A program made the translations under genes and the position numbers. A model generated the notes under the pieces. The model made no database searches. It saw only the letters and a list, made by a program, of their open reading frames with translations, and had not been told where the DNA came from. Shown here piece after piece: positions 5,759 through 11,455 of a DNA stretch of 13,645 nucleotides. Source of the stretch: Candidatus Omnitrophota bacterium. Lineage in GTDB: Bacteria; Verrucomicrobiota; Verrucomicrobiia; Limisphaerales; UBA1319. Within the stretch, counting starts at the first letter, position 1; every line of letters starts with the position of its first letter. Location: NCBI GenBank assembly GCA_023473405.1, contig JAMCZD010000159.1:1-13645 (forward strand). The letters run 5' to 3'.

Positions 5759-6183
5759 CCCAAGCGCACAAGAGCGTCGTCATCGTGCCTTGCAGTGGTA
5801 TCGGCAAGACGTTCGGCACCGTGAGCCGCGAGGCAGCCTACGAGCTATGCGAGAATCTGTGCCCTGAGAAAACGACGTTGGTGGCCCTTTCCAAGCTGGT
5901 GTTGGGCGACAAAGTGGCTCGCGAAACCGTTGCCCAAAACCCGGTCGTGACGATTGACGGATGCAAGCACCTCTGCGCCGCCAGGATGGTCAGGCAAAGC
6001 GGGGGCACCATCGCGCGTGAAGTGGCCGTGCTGGACGCCTATCGCCAGCACAAAGAGCTCAAGCCCGTGGGGATCGCCGAGTTAAACGAGGCCGGGCAAG
6101 AACTGGCCCGTGTCATAGCCGAGGAAATTGCGGGCAACGTCGCCGAGGTCGCCAAGTCTGAAAAAGGAGGAAGCCATGCCTGA
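5755..6183 (+). CDS. DGC-motif putative zinc-binding protein (first)
   Basis: Predicted 142-residue soluble protein of the DGC family (putative metal-binding, named for Asp-Gly-Cys). The motif is Asp68-Gly69-Cys70, followed by Cys74 ('TIDGCKHLCAARM'). An N-terminal 'VIVPCSGIGKTFG' carries Cys13, and Cys32 and Cys36 lie in 'ELCENLCPEKT'. Together these could form a metal or disulfide site. The start at 5755 overlaps the gcvH stop in ATGA, so translation is probably coupled; a longer reading that starts inside gcvH has no family support. The biochemical function of DGC proteins is not established to my knowledge. Confidence 0.85.
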   Translation: MTQAHKSVVIVPCSGIGKTFGTVSREAAYELCENLCPEKTTLVALSKLVLGDKVARETVAQNPVVTIDGCKHLCAARMVRQSGGTIAREVAVLDAYRQHKELKPVGIAELNEAGQELARVIAEEIAGNVAEVAKSEKGGSHA

Positions 6184-6901
6184 ACTGCCTGCGCGTAAAG
6201 TCGGAATTGTCGCTTGCAGCGGCGAGGAGTTGGCCGAAGGCACCGTCACCCGGTTGGCCGCGCTGAAGGTGTTGAACGAACTGCGACCGCGCGACACCGT
6301 CACGATATGCCTGCCGCTGTTCCTCGCAGGCGGCTCAGGCGACCGGGCTTTCGCTCGCGTCCATCCCACCATCACGGTGGACGGCTGTGATTTGCGCTGC
6401 GCCGCCCGCGCGACGGAAAAGTATTCCAGCAAACCGGCGGCCAGCCTGGTCGTGAATGAACTTGTGGCCGAATGCGAACTGGAAAAGCCGGCAGGCCGGC
6501 GACGGTTGAACAAAGCCGGTCAACAAGCGGTGGAAGTGACTGCCGAACGTCTGGCGTCACTGGTAGATAGAGTGCTGAGCAAAGAAGGGCGCGCTCCATC
6601 CACTGAGGACAGCGAAGCTGCTCGAGCGACGCGGAAGACCAGTGAGGCCACTTGTTCGTGCGGTTCAGGCATTTCCGTGACGAAGCTCGACATCGGTGGC
6701 AGGGCCGTCGAGATGGTGGCGCTGCCGCTGATCTTCCAGAAGTTCCGTGACATCGGCCGCAGCCTGGATGACGCCGCGGCGCGCGAGCTATTTGAAACGG
6801 TCAAGATCTACAACGCTGTGCCGGCCGAGGCCGAAGAGAGCTACCGGCAGGCGATTCTCAACGACTACGCAACCTATTGTCGACAGGAGAAAAAAGCATG
6901 A
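6176..6901 (+). CDS. DGC-motif protein with extra C-terminal domain (second)
   Basis: Predicted 241-residue two-part protein. Residues 1-135 repeat the DGC fold of the preceding gene: Cys14 in 'GIVACSGEEL', Cys45, then Asp69-Gly70-Cys71 and Cys75 in 'VDGCDLRCAAR'. After a charged linker (about 136-158) comes 'TCSCGSG' (Cys160, Cys162) and a separate domain of about 75 residues with 'VEMVALPLIFQKFRDIG' and 'ELFETVKIYNAVPAEAEESYRQAILNDY' as its most distinctive parts. I have a weak impression of small stand-alone proteins in arsenic and redox clusters with this segment, so this may be a fusion of two genes. The start at 6176 has a strong AGGAGG site and overlaps the previous stop. Function unknown. 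Confidence 0.85.
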   Translation: MPELPARKVGIVACSGEELAEGTVTRLAALKVLNELRPRDTVTICLPLFLAGGSGDRAFARVHPTITVDGCDLRCAARATEKYSSKPAASLVVNELVAECELEKPAGRRRLNKAGQQAVEVTAERLASLVDRVLSKEGRAPSTEDSEAARATRKTSEATCSCGSGISVTKLDIGGRAVEMVALPLIFQKFRDIGRSLDDAAARELFETVKIYNAVPAEAEESYRQAILNDYATYCRQEKKA

Positions 6902-7350
6902 GCCGAACCGCGACCTATCACACAACCGTGCGCTGGACCGGGGAGCATTGGGGACACCTCGTCATGGGCAATGGCCCGGAGATGAAGTTCTCCGCTCCAC
7001 CCGACGCGCACGGACACGCCGGGGTGTTCACGCCGGAGGACGCCTTCGTGGCCGCGGCCAACACCTGCGTGATGATGATGTTCATCTGGGCGACGGAGCG
7101 CTTCAAATTGAAGCTTCTCTCCTACGAGTGCCGAACTGAGGGAACCAAACTCATCGAACTGAACCGCACGGAGATTTTCACCCGCCTCCATTTCCGTCCG
7201 CTGATCCGGATTGCGGCGGATGGCGAACCCAAGGATGTAATCGAGGCCCGAGCGCGTCGCGCGTTGCAGGCGGCACAGAAATACAGCTTGGTGGCCAATT
7301 CGGTGAAGTCGGAGATTTTGTTGGAGCCGGAGATTTCCATCGAGGAATGA
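6898..7350 (+). CDS. OsmC-like protein with only one of the two usual cysteines
   Basis: Predicted 150-residue OsmC/Ohr-fold protein; family members are thiol-dependent hydroperoxide reductases. The first catalytic-type cysteine is Cys57 in 'TPEDAFVAAANTCVMMMF', at the start of the central helix. The second, usually in 'K-x-C-x-V-S/A-N-S', is replaced by Ser130 in 'AQKYSLVANSV'. Cys78 ('YECRTEG') is elsewhere and unlikely to substitute directly. The protein may therefore work as a monothiol peroxidase or have a different role. The ATG at 6898 overlaps the previous stop in ATGA and is preceded by AGGAGA; an upstream start at 6877 is less likely. Confidence 0.87.
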   Translation: MSRTATYHTTVRWTGEHWGHLVMGNGPEMKFSAPPDAHGHAGVFTPEDAFVAAANTCVMMMFIWATERFKLKLLSYECRTEGTKLIELNRTEIFTRLHFRPLIRIAADGEPKDVIEARARRALQAAQKYSLVANSVKSEILLEPEISIEE

Positions 7351-7508
7351 ATGCGGAAACGAACGACATTAAAACAAATCGTGCCTGGCTGAACTCTATG
7401 GTCGAGGATACGCGACAGGGTATTGAATCACAGATGGATCAACCAGCCCGACGGAGTTATTACGCCTGTGAACCAAATCACGACGTTTCCCCGAACAGAG
7501 GAGTTTGA
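7347..7508 (+). CDS. Possible 53-residue ORF overlapping its neighbours
   Basis: An open frame begins with an ATG that overlaps the osmC stop (ATGA, 7347-7350), the coupling pattern used by the genes just upstream. It runs 53 codons to TGA at 7506-7508. The N-terminal half ('NRAWLNSMVEDTRQGIESQMDQPAR') could form an amphipathic helix; the C-terminal part looks random. It overlaps the start region of the Fe-S protein in another frame. It may be a small coupled peptide, the remnant of a longer gene, or chance. No family is recognised. Confidence 0.3.
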   Translation: MNAETNDIKTNRAWLNSMVEDTRQGIESQMDQPARRSYYACEPNHDVSPNRGV

Positions 7509-8340
7509 AAGGGCGAAATCGTTCCTGGACAGCTTGTCGCTGGCTTACACGCTCGTCTCCCCTTGCCCTGGTTACGAACGGGTGGGAGTGCCGAGTCTAG
7601 TCGTGGACGAGGAAACGCGCATGAAACTCACTCAAGCCATGGGGGCTGAGGTGGTCTGTTCCGGTTGGGTGGATTATCAGCCCTCCAAGACCCTGGTGCC
7701 AGCGGTTGGTCCGCCGTCGTTTGAAGAGGACATCCTCGGAACCTGCGCGATCATGGTATTGGCTCCTTGTGTGGCGGATTTGACGAGAATCCGTCTGATT
7801 GCCCATCTGTCAGGGAACCTTGCCGCCGTGTTTCCCTACTTGAACGCGAAAATGCCGCGGGCGATGTTCTGCAACGAAGCGGGGACGTTCACATTTATGG
7901 ATGAATATCGCCTGATTTCACTTTATGACCAACGTATCACCATCGCCAAGGCCGATGAACTGGTGGACGCCTGGCGGACCTTGGAAAGAATTCGTTGCCG
8001 CGTGAACGAGACCTGGCGGCGGCGCGGTGAAATTAAGCCGTGTTACGAGCTTCGCAAGAAGCCGCCTGCATTGGAGATTTACAAGCGGCTGCCGGGAACT
8101 AATTGCCGGGCATGTGGAGAAAAGACGTGCCTGGCATTTGCGGTCAGCTTATGGAGCGGGGAGGTGAAGCCTTCCCTTTGCACCCCCATATTCTCGGGCG
8201 AGCACGAGCATCTAAAAACTCCTTTCCTGGAAATTTGCTCAAGCCTGGGCCTATCCGACGTGGCCTTCAAGGACTCTAAAGAACAAACAAAACCTCCATT
8301 CCGCCTCGATTTTTTTTCAACAAACGACCAATCGCAATAA
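7468..8340 (+). CDS. Iron-sulfur protein with C-terminal 4Fe-4S domain
   Basis: Predicted 290-residue soluble protein. The C-terminal part has Cys213-x2-Cys216-x4-Cys221-x16-Cys238 in 'LPGTNCRACGEKTCLAFA...SLC', the spacing of the four-cysteine Fe-S domain found in RnfB and corrinoid Fe-S proteins (PF04060-like). The N-terminal 70 residues ('RAKSFLDSLSLAYTLVSPCPGYERVGVPSLVV') resemble small sulfur-carrier-like domains of the DUF3343 type, but weakly. The middle includes 'RLIAHLSGNLAAVFPYLNAKMPRA' and 'EADELVDAWRTLERI'-like helices; I do not recognise a catalytic site. No ATG lies near the N-terminus. I favour GTG at 7468, with GGAG 11 bases upstream; TTG at 7423 would add 15 residues. It may pass electrons to the lipoyl or thioredoxin partners in the operon. 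Confidence 0.85.
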   Translation: MNQITTFPRTEEFERAKSFLDSLSLAYTLVSPCPGYERVGVPSLVVDEETRMKLTQAMGAEVVCSGWVDYQPSKTLVPAVGPPSFEEDILGTCAIMVLAPCVADLTRIRLIAHLSGNLAAVFPYLNAKMPRAMFCNEAGTFTFMDEYRLISLYDQRITIAKADELVDAWRTLERIRCRVNETWRRRGEIKPCYELRKKPPALEIYKRLPGTNCRACGEKTCLAFAVSLWSGEVKPSLCTPIFSGEHEHLKTPFLEICSSLGLSDVAFKDSKEQTKPPFRLDFFSTNDQSQ

Positions 8341-8341
8341 C

Positions 8342-9643
8342 ATGAAAACACCTGCTAAAATCCTCATCGTCACCGCGCTCGTCGTGGTGGTTGCCGGGGC
8401 GATAGCCCTTAAAAAGACGAATACACCAGCGGCGACCAACACGGTCCCGCCCGCGGTTGCCACGACCGGCTCCGCCGAGGCTTCAGCGGCCAAAGAGACG
8501 CCGCCGATTAAGGCGGCCCTGCCCACACTCCTCGATCTTGGCGCTGACAAATGTATTCCGTGCAAAATGATGGCCCCCGTATTGGAGGAACTAAAAAAAG
8601 AATATGCGGGGCGACTGAACGTCGAGTTCATCGACGTCTGGCAGAATCCCGATGCGGGGCAACAATACCGCGTGGAAATGATCCCCACGCAGATTTTCCA
8701 CGATGCGCAAGGCAAGGAACTCTTCCGGCACGTTGGCTTTTTCGGCAAAGAGGATATCCTGGCCAAGTGGAAGGACCTCGGAGTGGACCTCAAGGGCAAA
8801 GCCTCGTCCGGAATTGTGCGGGAAACGCCCGTGGCGGCGGACACCCGCCCACGCGATAAGATCTGCTTCATGTGTGACGGGGACATTAATCCCAAGACCA
8901 TGGTGGTCGTTAAGGGCAAGGCCGAGCAGCGGTTGCTCTGCTCGCCCCATTGCTACTTCATTTACCTCTCCAGCCTCGTCGGAGCAGACCCGAAAACCGA
9001 GGAGGCTAAGGTAAGCGTCACGGATTGGGCCACGGGCAGTCTGATTCCGGCGATAACGGCCAGCTATCTCTACGGCATGGACTCCAAAGGACGCCCGACC
9101 ATCAAAGCCTTCGCCGAAAAGGAGGCCGCCGTTAAGGAACAACAGACCAGTCCCGGCAACATTATTGACTGGGAACTGTTGCGTTCGAAAGAACTGTCCA
9201 CCCGGTGCGCCTTCTGCGACCGAGCGGTGTATCCCGAGGACGCCTGCGTCGTGAAATTCGGCACCACGCACGGCTATGGCTGCTGCACGCACTGCTCGAT
9301 GGGCGTGGCCGCTCGCTTGAAACAGGACATCGAAGTCGAGGCGAAAGACGGGCTGACCGGTGAACTCATCCGTGTGAAGACGCTCGATGGGCAGATTGCT
9401 TCGCTGGAACCGCCAACCGCCATCGCTTGGTTTGGCCAGAAGAAGAACGCCGAAGGCCAATGGGTTTCCGCCGGTTGCTTTAAGCAGGGATTCTTCGTGA
9501 ATGAAGCCAACCTGCAAAAATGGCTGGACGCGCGCCCGGCGATGACCGGACGCGAGATTTCCATCGCGCAGGTGCTCGCCGACAAGATGAAGCTTTCGCC
9601 AGAACAAATCGCCAAGGCTTGCAAGCTCGGCGAATGCAAGTGA
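8342..9643 (+). CDS. Membrane-anchored thioredoxin fused to two NosL-like cysteine modules
   Basis: Predicted 433-residue extracytoplasmic protein. Residues 7-23 are a signal anchor; residues 24-57 are an Ala/Thr/Pro-rich linker. Residues 58-150 form a thioredoxin fold with active site Cys71-Ile-Pro-Cys74 and cis-Pro115 ('MIPTQIF'). Two repeated modules follow. Module 1 has Cys175-x2-Cys178 and Cys200-x3-Cys204 ('CSPHC'), then 'VTDWATGSLIPAITASYLYG', a NosL-like signature. Module 2 has Cys289-x2-Cys292, Cys314/315 and Cys318, then 'ELIRVKTLDGQ'. The tail ends 'ACKLGECK' (Cys428, Cys432). NosL binds Cu(I) in N2O reductase maturation; here the modules may bind As(III), Hg(II) or Cu(I). The next gene, a CcdA-type protein, is the natural reductant for the thioredoxin part. 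It starts 1 bp after the Fe-S gene. Confidence 0.85.
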   Translation: MKTPAKILIVTALVVVVAGAIALKKTNTPAATNTVPPAVATTGSAEASAAKETPPIKAALPTLLDLGADKCIPCKMMAPVLEELKKEYAGRLNVEFIDVWQNPDAGQQYRVEMIPTQIFHDAQGKELFRHVGFFGKEDILAKWKDLGVDLKGKASSGIVRETPVAADTRPRDKICFMCDGDINPKTMVVVKGKAEQRLLCSPHCYFIYLSSLVGADPKTEEAKVSVTDWATGSLIPAITASYLYGMDSKGRPTIKAFAEKEAAVKEQQTSPGNIIDWELLRSKELSTRCAFCDRAVYPEDACVVKFGTTHGYGCCTHCSMGVAARLKQDIEVEAKDGLTGELIRVKTLDGQIASLEPPTAIAWFGQKKNAEGQWVSAGCFKQGFFVNEANLQKWLDARPAMTGREISIAQVLADKMKLSPEQIAKACKLGECK

Positions 9644-9689
9644 GGAATGCCGAATCTCTTAACCAGCATCCCCCTGCCCTAACCCATCC

Positions 9690-9724
9690 CATCACGTTTC
9701 ACGCATCACGTTTCACTCATCACG
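9690..9724 (+). repeat. 14-bp tandem repeat before the ccdA-like gene
   Basis: CATCACGTTTCACG and CATCACGTTTCACT stand in tandem (9690-9703, 9704-9717), followed by a partial third copy CATCACG (9718-9724). They fill the gap just before the ccdA-like start at 9732. Read on the other strand the unit is GAAACGTGATGCGT, which is nearly identical to sequence on the + strand right after that gene. Confidence 0.7.
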
Positions 9725-9731
9725 CCCCCCA

Positions 9732-10430
9732 ATGGAAAACCTCTTCATCAGTCTCAACCACGCCGTGGAAGGAGCAGGGTTGGTTGCCTTGGGCGCGGCG
9801 ATCGTTTGGGGCATCTTGAGCATTATTCTCAGCCCGTGCCATCTGGCCAGCATCCCGTTGATTGTGGGATTCATCACCGGCCAGGGGCGGGCCAGTACCG
9901 GTCGCGCTTTCTCGACCTCCGCGTTATTTTCGGTCGGCATCCTCGTCACGATCGCGATTATCGGCGCGATTACCGCCGCCGCGGGGCGGATGATGGGTGA
10001 CGTGGGCCGCTGGGGGAACTACTTCGTCGCGGCTATTTTCCTTGCGGTGGGACTCCACCTGCTCGGGGTGATCCCAATGCCCTGGCCCGGGCCCGGCCAG
10101 GTGAATATGAAGCGCAAAGGATTGCTGGCGGCATTCATCCTCGGGCTGGTTTTTGGAATCGCATTGGGTCCCTGCACATTCGCCTACATGGCCCCGATGC
10201 TGGCGGTCACATTCAAACTGGCAAAGACGAATCCGCTCTATGGCGCCTCGCTCCTGCTGGCCTACGGCGTGGGGCATTGTTCGGTGATTGTGCTGGCCGG
10301 GACGTTCACCGAGGTAGTCCAAAAATTCCTGAACTGGAACGAGCAATCCAAAGGCCTGACCGTCGTCAAATACGTCTGCGGCCTCCTGGTGATCCTGGGT
10401 GGTGTCTGGCTCATCTACAGCGCGCCGTGA
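9732..10430 (+). CDS. CcdA-family thiol:disulfide transporter
   Basis: Predicted 232-residue membrane protein with about six helices. It carries reducing equivalents from cytoplasmic thioredoxin to the outer face of the membrane. The paired redox cysteines of the CcdA/DsbD-beta family lie in their usual Ser/Gly-Pro-Cys settings: Cys36 in 'LSPCHLASIPL' and Cys148 in 'LGPCTFAYMAPML'. A further Cys183 follows in 'GVGHCSV'. A Pro/Gly-rich loop ('PMPWPGPGQ', 115-123) separates the two halves. The protein is unlikely to be a cytochrome c maturation factor here, since no cytochrome or ccs gene is nearby; the preceding thioredoxin-NosL protein is the obvious partner. The 88-bp gap before it is filled with repeats, so it may be separately acquired or transcribed from the same operon. 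Confidence 0.9.
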   Translation: MENLFISLNHAVEGAGLVALGAAIVWGILSIILSPCHLASIPLIVGFITGQGRASTGRAFSTSALFSVGILVTIAIIGAITAAAGRMMGDVGRWGNYFVAAIFLAVGLHLLGVIPMPWPGPGQVNMKRKGLLAAFILGLVFGIALGPCTFAYMAPMLAVTFKLAKTNPLYGASLLLAYGVGHCSVIVLAGTFTEVVQKFLNWNEQSKGLTVVKYVCGLLVILGGVWLIYSAP

Positions 10431-10442
10431 GGTTTAAACCGC

Positions 10443-10476
10443 GAAACGTAATGCGTGACGTAATGACGAAATGCGT
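10443..10476 (+). repeat. Inverted-orientation copy of the 14-bp repeat after the ccdA-like gene
   Basis: GAAACGTAATGCGT (10443-10456) matches the reverse complement of the 9690-9717 unit (GAAACGTGATGCGT) at 13 of 14 positions. Degenerate copies follow: GACGTAATGAC, then GAAATGCGT. The repeat thus flanks the ccdA-like gene in opposite orientations. A perfect palindrome GGTTTAAACC (10431-10440) lies between the stop codon and the repeat. Confidence 0.6.
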
Positions 10477-10536
10477 CCGTGCCAGCGGTTGGTATGGTTG
10501 AGACTGGAACTTTTTGAGGACATTGAGTTTTAATTT

Positions 10537-10612
10537 GGGGTCGGGCCAAGGCAAGTGGTTGTGCTTCAGTTACTTGGGGGATTCGATAACGTTACAGAAG
10601 GTGCTTGCAGCC
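10537..10612 (+). repeat. 76-bp structured repeat, right copy
   Basis: Partner of 1626-1701, same orientation, about 80% identical by eye and without gaps. The inverted arms are GCAAGTG (10551-10557) and TGCTTGC (10602-10608), closing a 58-nt structure of the same size as in the left copy. Compared with the left copy, two bases differ in the right arm, and both turn Watson-Crick pairs into G-U pairs, so the fold is kept at RNA level. No protein is apparent here. Confidence 0.75.
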
Positions 10613-10661
10613 TACATTCCGCACTTCAAAAAAGGTCTTGGTGAAATCAGAGCATGGAAAT

Positions 10662-10787
10662 GGCTGAAAACGGAGCCGACTTCCCTGGCCGGCAGGCGGG
10701 CGACAGGCAGGGTATCCATTGGATGGGAGGCTTGGACTCGATGGCTTGGCCTGGCCCCACCCCGCCGGCCGCTGTGCGGTTTCAGCC
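10662..10787. repeat. Nested inverted repeats in GC-rich non-coding DNA
   Basis: GGCTGAAA (10662-10669) pairs with TTTCAGCC (10780-10787). Inside it, GGCCGGC (10687-10693) pairs with GCCGGCC (10764-10770). The whole could fold as an imperfect hairpin of about 126 nt. Short open frames cross it, but none has recognisable content. It might be a non-coding RNA, a repeat-family member, or the downstream region of the small reverse-strand gene at 10813-11016. Confidence 0.4.
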
Positions 10788-10812
10788 CTGCTCCCGGCCG
10801 GCGAATCCACAG

Positions 10813-11016
10813 CTAGACCGGAGCCGATCGAACCCAAGCGGCAAAGCGTTCGAAGCTGCGGTCGTAAGTCTGTTCCACCTCATCCGGGAAACAACAGGCG
10901 GGAAGCTGTCGCATCGCCAAATGGTATTGCAGACAGTCACAACAATTTCCTTTTCGCGAGCAGCCAGGATAGCTGCAGTTGCAGCGTTTCAAATTACCTT
11001 GTTTTTTGCATTCCAT
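10813..11016 (-). CDS. Small cysteine-rich protein (DUF6485-like)
   Basis: Predicted 67-residue protein, the only clear reverse-strand gene. It begins 'MECKKQGNLKRCNCSYPGCSRKGNCCDCLQYH', with cysteines in the order C-x8-C-x-C-x4-C-x5-C-C-x-C. It then reads 'LPACCFPDEVEQTYDRSFERF'. This pattern fits small bacterial proteins of the DUF6485 type ('LPACYFP...TYDRS'), which are of unknown function and probably bind metal. I start at 11016 because AAGG stands seven bases before that ATG on the reverse strand; a longer frame from 11052 adds 12 unsupported residues. It faces away from the promoter of glycyl-tRNA synthetase. Recognition is from memory of the motif. Confidence 0.75.
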   Translation of the reverse strand: MECKKQGNLKRCNCSYPGCSRKGNCCDCLQYHLAMRQLPACCFPDEVEQTYDRSFERFAAWVRSAPV

Positions 11017-11159
11017 GGTCAGCCTTTTCCTTAGAAAGCCTGCCGCAGTCAACGGGCGTCATAGAATAGTGACCCTGCCTTTTTGTCAATATACCGTCGC
11101 CGGCAATTTGAAACACGGGCCTGGTGATACGCCGCAAAACTCACCGCGCAAGGATGCGA

Positions 11160-11186
11160 TTCAAGGAAACGAGCATATGGTATAAT
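11160..11186 (+). promoter_or_regulatory. Extended -10 promoter, likely for glycyl-tRNA synthetase
   Basis: A perfect -10 TATAAT at 11181-11186 is preceded by TG one base upstream (TGGTATAAT), the extended -10 pattern. A poor -35 (TTCAAG, 11160-11165, 15-bp spacer) fits such a promoter. Transcription would start near 11193 and give a leader of about 260 nt before the ATG at 11456. That leader would contain the large palindrome at 11268-11396. Confidence 0.55.
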
Positions 11187-11257
11187 ATCCAAGAACGATA
11201 AGAAAGATGCTGGAAACGATTTTGGACAATCTTCGTCTCATATCCGGCCGCGGGGGG

Positions 11258-11407
11258 GCGCCGTCCAGCAATTCTCATTATGGCGTGACTCAAGCTTCGT
11301 CCTTCACTTTGTCCATCACTTTATTGCAGCGCTTTTGAGCAGCCTTAGGGACAAAGTGAGAGACAAAATGGAAAGAAGCTTCAAAATGAGAATTGCCGCG
11401 CGCCGTC
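11258..11407. mobile_element. MITE-like palindromic element with possible 8-bp target duplication
   Basis: Perfect 12-bp terminal inverted repeats GCAATTCTCATT (11268-11279) and AATGAGAATTGC (11385-11396) enclose two further perfect inverted pairs: AAGCTTC (11292-11298) with GAAGCTT (11375-11381), and CACTTTGTCC (11305-11314) with GGACAAAGTG (11349-11358). The offsets on both sides are nearly equal, so the whole folds as one long imperfect hairpin of about 129 nt. The octamer GCGCCGTC stands just outside both ends (11258-11265 and 11400-11407), like a target-site duplication. It carries no transposase and would be a non-autonomous element, or a structured leader of the synthetase gene. Confidence 0.55.
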
Positions 11408-11455
11408 TCGCCTTTCTTGACAGAGGCGGCCTTTTGGCCCAAGACTTTCCGCCTT

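Noticed and set aside
4932..10430. sHdr-type sulfur oxidation cluster (because of the lipoyl carrier)
   Set aside because: No Hdr-like subunits, lipoate assembly genes or TusA/DsrE-type sulfur carriers are present.
10537..10612. Integron attC site reading of the structured repeat
   Set aside because: The arms lack the GTTRRRY/RYYYAAC core boxes in the right places, and no integron integrase or cassette array is present.
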